This document shows positions 7,765-17,116 of a DNA stretch of 64,000 nucleotides, piece after piece. Position numbers and translations under genes: made by a program. Source of the DNA: Paractinoplanes ferrugineus (GTDB lineage Bacteria > Actinomycetota > Actinomycetes > Mycobacteriales > Micromonosporaceae); assembly GCF_016862195.1 (NCBI RefSeq), contig NZ_BOMM01000060.1:62001-126000 (forward strand), in the 5' to 3' direction. The notes beneath the pieces were generated by a model. It was not told the DNA's origin. It worked only from the letters and a program-made list of their open reading frames with translations, and ran no database searches. Numbering within the stretch: the stretch's first letter is position 1; every line of letters starts with the position of its first letter.

Positions 7765-9297
7765 TCAGTTCATCGCCACGTCGTCGAACCACACGGTGCC
7801 GGTGTTGTCGCCCGACTTGAGGTGCACCTGAACACTCGCCGCGCCGGCCGGTGCGACCGCGTCCACCGACAGTTTCGTCCAGGCCGAGTCGCCGGCCGGC
7901 AGGCGGTTGGAGGTGTTCTGGCCGAGCCAGGCGCCGCTGAGGTCGAACCAGCTCAGCGCCAGTTCGGTGACCCCGGTGGCGGCCAGCCCCTTGGCGTACG
8001 CCTCGGCATGCCACGCGTTCCCGGCCTGAACCGGCGTGATCGGCGCGGTGAGCAGCGAGGGCAGATTGCTTCCGCTGCGGGTGGTGCCGGTGAAGCGGGC
8101 CGACCGGGTGCCGGTGCGGGCGGTGTCACCGACGATGCCGGCGGCCCCGGCCTGCGGCAGGTACTGCCGCCACGGCGAGTCGGCCGCGGCAGCCTCGAAG
8201 CCGAGGTTGAGCACGCTGTTCGAGATCGGCACGTTCGCCCAGGCGCCCGCCACCACCGAGGCGCCGAGCTTCGCCGTCCCGTCGGTGCGGTGCAGCCCGA
8301 ACCTGTACTGCGCGGGCTGGGTCGACACCGACGAGTTCGACGGGATCGCACCCGGAGCGAAATCGTTGAACGTCCACGGTGCCACCGAGCCGACGCCGGC
8401 TTCCAGGGCCGCCCGGTAGACCCGGGCGAGGAACGCCGCCTGTTCGCCGTCGGTGCTCGACTGGGTGCTCAGCCCGGTCTCCCCGACGATCATCGGGTCG
8501 GGAGCCACGGCCGCCTGCGCCCGGCGGATCTCGGCGAGCGACCGCTCCGACGCCCCGTAGAAGTGGAAGTCGTAGTAGTCCAGCGGCGTCGTGCCGAGCT
8601 GCGCCTTCAGACTCGTCATGCCGGCCGCGCCGCTGCCGCCGTCCACAGTCAGGGTCAACGGCATGGCCGGCGCGGTGGCGCGGATCGCCGGAATCAGCTG
8701 CCGGGCCCAGGCGATCGCGGCGGCGTCCCCGGGCTGGATCTCGTTCTTCAGCTCGACGGCGATCACCCGCGGATCATCGACGTACGGCGACAGCAGACTC
8801 AACGCCCAGAGCACACTGTTGTGCACGTCGGAGTAGCCGTTCCACCAGTCGAACAACGTCAACTTGACGGACAGCCCGTGGGCCGCGGCGATCCCGACGA
8901 ACTGGTCCAGCTTCGCCGCGTACGCCGCGGTCGGCGTCGGGTAACCGAACGTCTGCGGGAACACGATGACTCGCACGTCGTCCGCCCCGAGCGCGGCCGC
9001 CTTGCCCAGATCGGCGTCGATGCGGACCGGATCGAAGCCGGTCCACATCGCGGTCCAGCCGGCATTCGACGGGTAGTAGTTGATCGTCTTCGCCACCCGG
9101 ACCGCAGCCAGCCGGCCGGCCAGAGTGGGCGCCGTCGTGGTTGTCGCCCTCGCCGCCGGCACCATCGTGTTCAGCACCATCGTGTTCAGCACCGTCGCGG
9201 CCGGCACCGTCCCGGCCGGCACCATCGCGGCCGGCACCATCGTGTTCAGCAGCAGGAAGCCAGTCACGGCGGCGGCACGCAGGCAGAATTCGGACAT
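7765..9297 (-). CDS. Secreted clan GH-A glycosidase (cellulase-like) with C-terminal carbohydrate-binding domain
   Basis: 510 residues. The signal-peptide region is unusual: it is built from five-residue repeats (see repeat entry). The catalytic domain (about residues 60-340) has ELKNEIQP, the acid/base Asn-Glu pair of clan GH-A, and IVGETGLST with the nucleophile Glu, and it ends in APWTFNDFAPGA. The C-terminal 150 residues (NLGFEAAAADSPW...TGTVWFDDVAMN) look like a CBM4/9-type jelly-roll binding domain. The exact GH family and substrate are uncertain; beta-glucan or mannan are plausible. A GAAAGG ribosome site precedes ATG 9297. Confidence 0.82.
   Translation of the reverse strand: MSEFCLRAAAVTGFLLLNTMVPAAMVPAGTVPAATVLNTMVLNTMVPAARATTTTAPTLAGRLAAVRVAKTINYYPSNAGWTAMWTGFDPVRIDADLGKAAALGADDVRVIVFPQTFGYPTPTAAYAAKLDQFVGIAAAHGLSVKLTLFDWWNGYSDVHNSVLWALSLLSPYVDDPRVIAVELKNEIQPGDAAAIAWARQLIPAIRATAPAMPLTLTVDGGSGAAGMTSLKAQLGTTPLDYYDFHFYGASERSLAEIRRAQAAVAPDPMIVGETGLSTQSSTDGEQAAFLARVYRAALEAGVGSVAPWTFNDFAPGAIPSNSSVSTQPAQYRFGLHRTDGTAKLGASVVAGAWANVPISNSVLNLGFEAAAADSPWRQYLPQAGAAGIVGDTARTGTRSARFTGTTRSGSNLPSLLTAPITPVQAGNAWHAEAYAKGLAATGVTELALSWFDLSGAWLGQNTSNRLPAGDSAWTKLSVDAVAPAGAASVQVHLKSGDNTGTVWFDDVAMN
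9154..9250 (-). repeat. 15-bp tandem repeats inside the glycosidase signal-peptide region
   Basis: Imperfect 15-bp units encode consecutive pentads NTMVP, AAMVP, AGTVP, AATVL, NTMVL, NTMVP. They make up the hydrophobic core and cleavage region of the secreted glycosidase. Unit number is likely to vary between strains by slippage, which would change signal-peptide length in steps of five residues. Confidence 0.75.
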
Positions 9298-9632
9298 GCG
9301 GGACCAAGCCTTTCGGCGCGGCTCACGGCCAGGATCTCGGTGGGGGACATCCAGGCGGATCGACGTCGAGTTGCCGTCCCGGTGTCAACAGATGCGACCA
9401 GGCACCTATCGACGACAGTAAGTTCGATACTTCGCCCTCGGCAATGACTACCGCGTGCCAAGCCATGGCCTCCCGCCACGTCGGCACGCCGGTCCAGGAC
9501 CGGGCTGAAGTGCCCTGGACCGGCGCACGATCTCGAACCGGCTATTTCGGATCGACGTCGTACGTCCTTCTAGTGGCCTCGGCCCGGCGTTAGGTTGCCG
9601 CTCCCCCGCAAGTTTCTTCGCCCGTGCGGTGA

Positions 9633-9779
9633 CCCCTTCTTCCCTGAAGAAGGGGCCTCCGTGGCCCAGCGGGTCAGGCAGGACTGGCGGAAGTGGGCTT
9701 GAGCCCAGGCCGATGACCCCTTCTTCAGCGAACAAGGGGCCTCCCGAGCTCCGGAGAGCCCTTTTCCTCTGAAAAGGGC
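9633..9779. repeat. Array of three related hairpins
   Basis: Hairpin 1 (9633-9655): CCCCTTCTTC/GAAGAAGGGG, 10-bp perfect stem, 3-nt loop. Hairpin 2 (9717-9739): same left arm, right arm GAACAAGGGG, one mismatch. Hairpin 3 (9758-9779): GCCCTTTTC/GAAAAGGGC, 9-bp stem, 4-nt loop. The first two are each followed by CCTCC. A related pair lies near 54.1 kb, so this is a dispersed family rather than a single terminator. Confidence 0.65.
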
Positions 9780-10093
9780 GGGTCTCGGCCCCGGTCGACG
9801 CAGCCCGCCGCGCGACAAACCACGCCTTCCCTACATATCGGCGCCGGGAGATCGGCGATCACCGATTGCCGGGTTTCATCTCGCCACTTCATCGACCCGG
9901 TTACGCCGGAGATCGGCAAGGTGAACGCGGACCGGCCGGCGGCACAAGGCGGGACCTGAGCGAGACGCACCGCGACGCATCGAAGGCTCGGCAGGCGGGC
10001 AGGCGGTGGCGGGCTCGGCGCGGCTGGTCGGCCCGGCAACAAAAGCGGTCCCGCGGCAGCGCGACTGCAACAGGGGTGGCGGCACCAGCACAA

Positions 10094-10161
10094 CGCGGGT
10101 GCCGGCGCAGCGCGGGTGCCGGCATAGCGCGGGTGCCGGCATAGCGCGGGTGCCGGCGCAG
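10094..10161. repeat. Four 17-bp tandem repeats
   Basis: Four consecutive units of CGCGGGTGCCGGC(GCAG/ATAG) at 10094-10110, 10111-10127, 10128-10144 and 10145-10161. Units 1 and 4 end GCAG and units 2 and 3 end ATAG. The period is not a multiple of three, so this is not coding repeat structure. Confidence 0.85.
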
Positions 10162-10229
10162 CGGGCGGACGTTGCGGCGGTGGCGTGGCACCGGACGCCG
10201 CACGGGGCGGCCCCGGCGAGAGGGCGGAG

Positions 10230-10288
10230 CGGCAAGGAGTGGGGGGCGGCAAGGAGTAGGGGCGGCAAGGAATGGGGGCGGCAACGAG
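10230..10288. repeat. 16-17-bp G-rich tandem repeats
   Basis: Units starting CGGCAAGGAGT/CGGCAAGGAAT and ending in four to six G residues repeat at 10230, 10247 and 10263, with a partial fourth at 10279. The repeated G-runs could form G-quadruplex structure; this is inference. Confidence 0.7.
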
Positions 10289-10318
10289 TCGGCCCAGCCG
10301 GAACTGGGGCGGACGCAG

Positions 10319-10350
10319 AACGGCGCCCGGCTTGGGGGCCGGGCGCCGTT
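10319..10350 (-). terminator. Terminator of the sugar ABC transporter operon
   Basis: A perfect 13-bp stem (10319-10331 with 10338-10350, arm AACGGCGCCCGGC) with a 6-nt loop lies 12 bp beyond the stop of the permease gene at 10362. It is the strongest hairpin in the window. Confidence 0.8.
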
Positions 10351-10361
10351 CGGGGGCTGGG

Positions 10362-11608
10362 TCAGCGCGAGGCGCCGGCCCGGCGCTTGGTCCAGACGTC
10401 GAAGGCGACGGCGGCCAGCAGGACCGCGCCCTTGACCAGCATTACCTGTTCGGACGGGGCGCCGATCAGGCTCATGCCGTTGTTGATGACGCCCATGATG
10501 AGGCCACCGGTGATGGCGCCGACGACCTTGCCCACGCCGCCCTGGACCGCGGCGCCACCGATGAAGGCGGCGGCGATGGCGTCCAGCTCGAACTGGTTGC
10601 CGGCGGTCGGGTTGGCCTGGTTGAGGCGGCCGGCGAAGATGATGCCGGCCACCGCGGACAGGACGCCCATGTTCACGAAGATCCAGAACATGACCGACTT
10701 GACCTTCACGCCGGAGAGCGTGGCGGCCTGCAGGTTGCCGCCGACGGCGTAGATCTGGCGGCCGAACACCGAGCGCTGGGACAGCACCGAGTAGCCGAGC
10801 ACCAGGAAGGCCAGCAGGACCAGCACCCACGGGAGGTTGCGGAAGCGGGCCAGCTGGACGATCACGAACATGACGACGACGGCGGCGACGGCGATCTTCG
10901 CGACGAACACCACCAGCGTGTCGACGTTCTGGCCGTAGCGGAGCCGGCCGGCGCGTGAACGCCATTGGGTCACCGCGAAGCCGGCCACCGCGAGGACACC
11001 GACAAGCAGGCTGAACAGATCGGCGCCGCCGAGCGCGCCGAGCCCGATGTTGCCGAGGTAGCCGTTGGTGAACCCGTTCGACAGGGTGCGGACCGAGTCC
11101 GGGAACGGGCCGATGCCACGGTTGCCGAGGATCATGTAGGTGATCGCCCGGAACAGCAGCATGCCGGCCAGCGTCACGATGAACGCCGGGATCCCGAAGT
11201 AGGCCACCCAGTAGCCCTGCCACGCTCCGATCAACGCTCCGAACAGGAGCGTGAGCAGGATCGCGAGGGGCCATGGCACATTCTGATTGACCATCAGGAC
11301 GGCGGCGATGGCGCCGGAGGCGGCGACGATCGAGCCGACCGAGAGGTCGATGTGCCCGGCGATGATCACCAGGATCATGCCGATCGCCAGAATCAGGATG
11401 TACGAGTTCTGGACGATGATGTTGCTGATGTTCTGCGGCGCGATCAGGTCGCCGCCGGTGAGGATCGTGAACAGCACCACGATGCCGGCGAAGGCGATGT
11501 AGATGCCGCTCTGCCGCAGGTTGACGGAGAACCCGGGCTTGCCGGAATTGTCGTCGGGCGCGCCGGGGTTCGGCAGGACGACCATGTCGGCATTGGTGGG
11601 TGCGAGGC

Positions 11609-11612
<4 letters not shown>
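10362..11612 (-). CDS. mmsB: Monosaccharide ABC transporter permease (MmsB/GguB-like)
   Basis: 416 residues, strongly hydrophobic, with about ten membrane segments. Family-typical stretches include NISNIIVQNSYILILAIGM, IIAGHIDLSVGS and IGGAAVQGGVG. It forms the membrane channel of a ribose/xylose-class importer for monosaccharides. Its start overlaps the stop of the ATPase gene by 4 bp (ATGA at 11609-11612). Length matches the MmsB/GguB group, longer than RbsC-type permeases. Confidence 0.92.
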
Positions 11613-13141
<1,529 letters not shown>

Positions 13142-13147
13142 CTGTGG

Positions 13148-14281
13148 TCAGGAACCCAGCTGGGCCTGGGTGTAGTAGCCGCCATCGACCAGGACCTTCT
13201 GGTAGTTGGACTTGTCCACGATGACCGACTGCAGCAGCATCGACGGGACGACCTTCTTGCCGTTGTCGTAGTCGGTGGTGTTGTTGACCTCGGGCTTGCC
13301 GCCCTTGAGGACCGCGTCGGCCATGGCGACAGTGGTCTTGGCCAGCTCGCGGGTGTCCTTGTAGATCGTCGAGTACTGCTCACCCTTGAGGATCGACTTG
13401 ACCGAGGCGAGCTCGGCGTCCTGGCCGGTGACGACCGGGTAGGGCTGCGCGGCGGTGCCGTAGCCGTTGCTCTTGAGCGCCGACAGGATGCCGATCGACA
13501 GGCCGTCGTAGGGCGAGAGGACGCCGTCGACCTTCGCGCCACCCTTGTAGGTGGAGGTCAGCAGGTTCTCCATGCGGTCCTGCGCGGTCTTGGGCTCCCA
13601 CCGCAGGATGGCGACCGTCTTGAAGTCCTTCTGGCCGCTCTTGACGACGATGGTGCCGTTGTCGATGTACGGCTTGAGCACCGTCATCGCGCCGTTGAAG
13701 AAGAACGTCGCGTTGTTGTCGTCGGGCGAGCCGGCGAACAGCTCGACGTTGAACGGGCCCTTCGCGGTGCCCTTCGAACCGTCGGCGTTGAGCACCTTGA
13801 GCCCGGTCAGCAGCGAGGTCGCCTGCTGCACGCCCACCTTGGCGTTGTCGAAGGTGGCGTAGTAGTCGACGTTCGGGCTGTTGCGGATCAGCCGGTCGTA
13901 GGCGATGACCGGGATGTTGTTGGTCTTCGCGTTGTCCAGCTGGGTGGTGATCGCGGTGCCGTCGATCGAGGCGATGATCAGCAGCTTGGCGCCCTTGGTG
14001 ATCTGGTTGTCCAGCTGCTGGGTCTGGGTCGGGATGTCGTTCTCGGCGTACTGCAGGTCGACCTGGTAGCCCAGGGCCTCCAGCTGCTTCTTCAGGTTGT
14101 CACCGTCGGCGATCCACCGCTCGGAGGACCGGGTCGGCATGGTGACACCGATGAGAGCGCCCTTGGTGTTGCCCGAGCCGGACGACGCCTTGTCGCCGGT
14201 CTTCTCGCTCGAACCACAAGCGGCCAGGGCCGCGGTAAGGACTACGGCGGAGGCGATGGCCCCCATCCGGGAAAGTTTCAT
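13148..14281 (-). CDS. Periplasmic-type sugar-binding lipoprotein (ChvE/MmsE-like)
   Basis: 377 residues from ATG 14281, chosen for the GAAGGAG site 9 nt upstream and because it gives a clean lipoprotein signal ending LAAC (Cys22). The mature domain begins with IGVTMPTRSSERW, typical of the ChvE/multiple-monosaccharide group, and contains LLIIASIDGTAI and AYDRLIRNSPNVDYYATFDNAKVG. It would capture galactose, arabinose, glucose or xylose outside the membrane. It is the promoter-proximal gene of the transporter operon. Confidence 0.93.
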   Translation of the reverse strand: MKLSRMGAIASAVVLTAALAACGSSEKTGDKASSGSGNTKGALIGVTMPTRSSERWIADGDNLKKQLEALGYQVDLQYAENDIPTQTQQLDNQITKGAKLLIIASIDGTAITTQLDNAKTNNIPVIAYDRLIRNSPNVDYYATFDNAKVGVQQATSLLTGLKVLNADGSKGTAKGPFNVELFAGSPDDNNATFFFNGAMTVLKPYIDNGTIVVKSGQKDFKTVAILRWEPKTAQDRMENLLTSTYKGGAKVDGVLSPYDGLSIGILSALKSNGYGTAAQPYPVVTGQDAELASVKSILKGEQYSTIYKDTRELAKTTVAMADAVLKGGKPEVNNTTDYDNGKKVVPSMLLQSVIVDKSNYQKVLVDGGYYTQAQLGS

Positions 14282-14378
14282 TGCGCAGAACTCCTTCGTC
14301 GGGGCAGCGGCGTGGCGTCGAGTGTGAACGCTAACAACGGGGGTGTCAACAGTTCTGGCAACGTCCGCGACATGTTGA

Positions 14379-14392
14379 GGAAACTTGTTTCC
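14379..14392. promoter_or_regulatory. Palindrome upstream of the sugar operon (site 1)
   Basis: GGAAAC-TT-GTTTCC, 6-bp arms, 98 bp upstream of the sugar-binding protein start. It resembles LacI/ROK-type half-sites in form. Confidence 0.4.
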
Positions 14393-14423
14393 CAAATGTG
14401 TTCTGCCAGTTGAGAGACCAAAT

Positions 14424-14437
14424 TGTTATCGATAACA
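14424..14437. promoter_or_regulatory. Perfect 14-bp palindrome upstream of the sugar operon (site 2)
   Basis: TGTTATCGATAACA is fully symmetric and lies 11 bp after the stop of the upstream regulator gene and 143 bp before the sugar-binding protein start. Its centre is 45 bp from that of site 1. The form matches LacI-family operators, which have a central CpG. No LacI gene is in the window. Confidence 0.6.
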
Positions 14438-14448
14438 GACGGTGTTGG

Positions 14449-15456
14449 TCAGTCCAACCAACCGAGACGGGCGACGTGGAAACCGAGCTGCATACGGGTC
14501 CGTCCACCCGTCACTTCCATCAGGTGCCGCACCCGGCGCTGGACCGTGCGTAACGACGTGCCCAGATGGGCCGCCACCGCCTCGTCGGTCAGGCCGGTCA
14601 TCAGCAGACCGACGATCCGGGCGTCCGATTCGTCGAGCGATCTCCCGCCGTCCGGCGTCGCCTTCCGCCACTGGAACTCGAAGAGCGCCACCAGCGCCCG
14701 CACCAGCCCGCTCTCCCGGATCAGCAACGCGCCGGGCGGACCGCCGGCGTGCAGCGGCATGAACGCCTGCGCCCGATCGACGATCAACAGCTTGACGGGT
14801 ACGGCGTCGGCGATCCGGATCTGCTCACCGGCCGCCCGGGCCGCCACGATGCGCGCGTACGCGTCCGGTTCCTCGTCGAGCATCGCGCGCTCGAACACCA
14901 CCCGGTACCGGACGCCGCGCGCCACCGCGCTGTCCTGCTCGACGTTGTCGGCCGCGCTGATCACCGCGATCGGGGCCTTGACCAGTGACAGCACCTCGTC
15001 GCGGGCGCCGAGCTGGAGCCGGCCGAACACCTCCCGGATCTCGGCCGCCCCGGGCAGCACGTCGACCACGCCGGGGGCACCCGGCCGAAGTGCCGCCGCC
15101 CGGTAGACCTCGTCGAGCACACCCAGCTCGGCCTCGGCGCGGGCCAGTTCCTCCCGCCGGCGCGGCAGCGGCTCGCGCAGCGTCGGCGCGGGCGGTGCGG
15201 CCACGAACCGGTCCGGGTCGCCGAGGCTGCGCACCGCCAGACCCCTGGTCTCGAGGCCGGCGAGCAGATTGCGGGCGTTCTCGGCGGGCACGCGCATCAG
15301 CGACGCGAACTCGTCGGGCCCGGCCGACGGCACCGTGATCAGGGCACGGTAGGCCGCGGACTCGTCGGCCCCGAGGCCGAGCACGTCTGGCTGCACGCGT
15401 CGCAGCTTGGCGGATTCACGCCAGGAACGGAAGCCGCCGTGACTGTTCTGTTGCAC
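14449..15456 (-). CDS. TrmB/LuxR-type transcriptional regulator
   Basis: 335 residues. The N-terminal region (LGLGADESAAYRALITVPSAGPDEFASLMRVPAENARNLLAGLETRGL) resembles the TrmB winged helix. A central region of about 170 residues contains a possible phospholipase-D-like sensor fold. The C-terminus (SLDESDARIVGLLMTGLTDEAVAAHLGTSLRTVQRRVRHLM) is a LuxR/GerE-type helix-turn-helix. This two-HTH arrangement is common in actinomycetes and mostly uncharacterised. It sits directly upstream of the sugar transporter operon on the same strand, so control of sugar uptake is plausible but unproven. Confidence 0.8.
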   Translation of the reverse strand: MQQNSHGGFRSWRESAKLRRVQPDVLGLGADESAAYRALITVPSAGPDEFASLMRVPAENARNLLAGLETRGLAVRSLGDPDRFVAAPPAPTLREPLPRRREELARAEAELGVLDEVYRAAALRPGAPGVVDVLPGAAEIREVFGRLQLGARDEVLSLVKAPIAVISAADNVEQDSAVARGVRYRVVFERAMLDEEPDAYARIVAARAAGEQIRIADAVPVKLLIVDRAQAFMPLHAGGPPGALLIRESGLVRALVALFEFQWRKATPDGGRSLDESDARIVGLLMTGLTDEAVAAHLGTSLRTVQRRVRHLMEVTGGRTRMQLGFHVARLGWLD

Positions 15457-15483
15457 GGGCGCCGGCGCCCGCCCGGCGGTGGC

Positions 15484-17046
15484 TCAGCGCCCCGTGGGCT
15501 GCATGCTCTCGTGGTAGCGCATCCAGGTGCCCTTGCCGTCGTGCTTGGCGGCGTACATCGCCAGGTCGGCGGCCCGCAACAGGCCGCTGACCTCGTCCCC
15601 CGGTTCGGCGCAGGCGAAGCCGATGCTGGCGTTGGCGCGCACCGCGGTGGCGCCGTAGGCGATCGGTTCGGCGAACGCCTCGAGGATCCGCTTCGAGGTG
15701 AGCATCGCGTCCTCGTCCGAGCAGTCGCGCAGCAGGATCGCGAACTCGTCGCCGCCCAGCCGCGCCACCATGTCGCCCGCGCGCACCGACGAGGTCAGCT
15801 TCGCCGCGACGCCGGCCAGCAGGGCGTCACCGGCCTCGTGGCCGAGCGTGTCGTTCACCGCCTTGAAGCCGTCGAGGTCGATGAGCAGCAGCGAGACCGT
15901 GCCGGGTGTGCAGGTGGCCAGCGCCGTGGTCACCTCCTCGTGGAAGTGGGTGCGGTTGGCCAGCCCGGTCAGGCCGTCGAACAACGCCTGGTGGCGCAGC
16001 CGGGCCTCGTGTTCGCGCAGCTCGGCCAGGGTGGCGTCGAGCCGCTCGATCAGGCGCGTGTTGTCATGGAACGCCGCCAGCTGCCGCAGCACGACCAGGG
16101 CGAAGATCAGACCGAGGCCGCTGACCGCACCCCACAGCTTGGTGTTCGCGTCGCGGGGCAGGGCGGCGAGCACCGCGGTGAAGGCGACGGCGATGGAGCC
16201 GTACGGCAGAAGGCTGTAGGGACGCCGCCGCCGTGACCCGAACGCGGTCGTCTCGTCGAACCGGACCACGATCTCCTGGATGCGCGGACCCATCGCGATG
16301 AACAGCGACGGGGCGAACCGCGCCGCGTAGACGTAGGCGGGCAGCTGGCCGTCGTCGCCGGAGGGCAGGAAGAAGCCGATGCAGTTGATGCCGGCCGAGA
16401 TCACCATCGGGATGGCGGCCGCCTTGTGCATCGGCGCGTTGCCGGACAGCGCCAGCTTCACCGCGGCGAACCCGGAGGTGAGGATGACCGCGCCGGTCGC
16501 GAGGGTGCCGAACAGGTCCTGGGTGCCGTTGTTGCCGACGGCGAAGCACCAGGCCACCACGGCGCCGCCGACGAGAACGGTGGTGGAGTCGAGCCAGAAG
16601 GCCATCTTCTCGCGGCGGGACTGGCCGGGCAGCGGGTGCAGCAGCATGGCCACGATGACCGCGCCCATGCCGACCCCGAAGCAGGCGCCCTGCACCGTGC
16701 CGCCGGCCGTCGACGACTGCCCGTCCTGGTGGAACGCCAGGACCGCCTGGGTGGTGTCACCGATCGTGAAGAGCACGCCGGCGACGGCGAGGACCCGCCA
16801 GAAGCGGCGCAGCGCTCCGGTTGCCATCCGGCAGACCCGCCAGGCGGAATAGGCGAGCAGGGCGTCGAGCGGCGGCTGGAACGCCCAGAACGCCCGGACC
16901 TGGCCGGATTCGTGGCCGGACAGGGTGAACAGCATGCCGATACCGGCGACGGTCCAGAGCACGGCCGCGATCATGACGGGGTCACGGCGCAGCGCGAGGG
17001 ACAACGCTGCGCGGATGGCCGCGGCTGCGGACCTTGCCTGGATCAC
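15484..17046 (-). CDS. Membrane-bound diguanylate cyclase (GGDEF protein)
   Basis: 520 residues. Residues 1-330 hold roughly nine hydrophobic segments with no known sensor domain. A short linker helix (RLIERLDATLAELREHEARLRHQ) leads to a GGDEF domain starting LFDGLTGLANRTHF. The active-site motif is intact (RLGGDEFAILL), and an inhibitory I-site RAGD stands five residues before it, so it should make cyclic di-GMP under product inhibition. No EAL domain is present. Signal and targets are unknown; it follows the LCP gene on the same strand behind a hairpin. Confidence 0.92.
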   Translation of the reverse strand: MIQARSAAAAIRAALSLALRRDPVMIAAVLWTVAGIGMLFTLSGHESGQVRAFWAFQPPLDALLAYSAWRVCRMATGALRRFWRVLAVAGVLFTIGDTTQAVLAFHQDGQSSTAGGTVQGACFGVGMGAVIVAMLLHPLPGQSRREKMAFWLDSTTVLVGGAVVAWCFAVGNNGTQDLFGTLATGAVILTSGFAAVKLALSGNAPMHKAAAIPMVISAGINCIGFFLPSGDDGQLPAYVYAARFAPSLFIAMGPRIQEIVVRFDETTAFGSRRRRPYSLLPYGSIAVAFTAVLAALPRDANTKLWGAVSGLGLIFALVVLRQLAAFHDNTRLIERLDATLAELREHEARLRHQALFDGLTGLANRTHFHEEVTTALATCTPGTVSLLLIDLDGFKAVNDTLGHEAGDALLAGVAAKLTSSVRAGDMVARLGGDEFAILLRDCSDEDAMLTSKRILEAFAEPIAYGATAVRANASIGFACAEPGDEVSGLLRAADLAMYAAKHDGKGTWMRYHESMQPTGR

Positions 17047-17064
17047 AGATGTCGTTATCGGCCG

Positions 17065-17099
17065 GACCCGGGCCGTTCTGAGAATTACCGGCCCGGGTC
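17065..17099 (-). terminator. Hairpin after the LCP gene
   Basis: GACCCGGGCCG (17065-17075) pairs perfectly with CGGCCCGGGTC (17089-17099) across a 13-nt loop. It lies between the LCP stop (17117) and the GGDEF start (17046), so it probably ends LCP transcription. Confidence 0.55.
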
Positions 17100-17116
17100 G
17101 ACCCCGCCGGGCCGGA

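Larger units (their letters stand above)
9298..10318. other. Gene-free stretch with hairpins and tandem repeats
   Basis: About 1 kb between the glycosidase start and the terminator of the sugar transporter operon. Several open frames cross it, but they are Arg/Pro/Gly-rich, follow the repeats and lack ribosome sites, so I do not call genes. It holds the glycosidase promoter side (9298-9430), three hairpins (9633-9779) and two tandem repeat blocks (10094-10288). I see nothing recognisable in 9430-9630 or 9790-10090. Confidence 0.6.

Noticed and set aside
9448..9818. Two minus-strand frames with GSPHGRRNLRGSGN-type products
   Set aside because: They follow the hairpin array and lack ribosome sites; similar frames would appear at any copy of the repeat.
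10094..10288. Possible CRISPR array
   Set aside because: Units are contiguous with no unique spacers and are too short for CRISPR repeats; no cas genes nearby.
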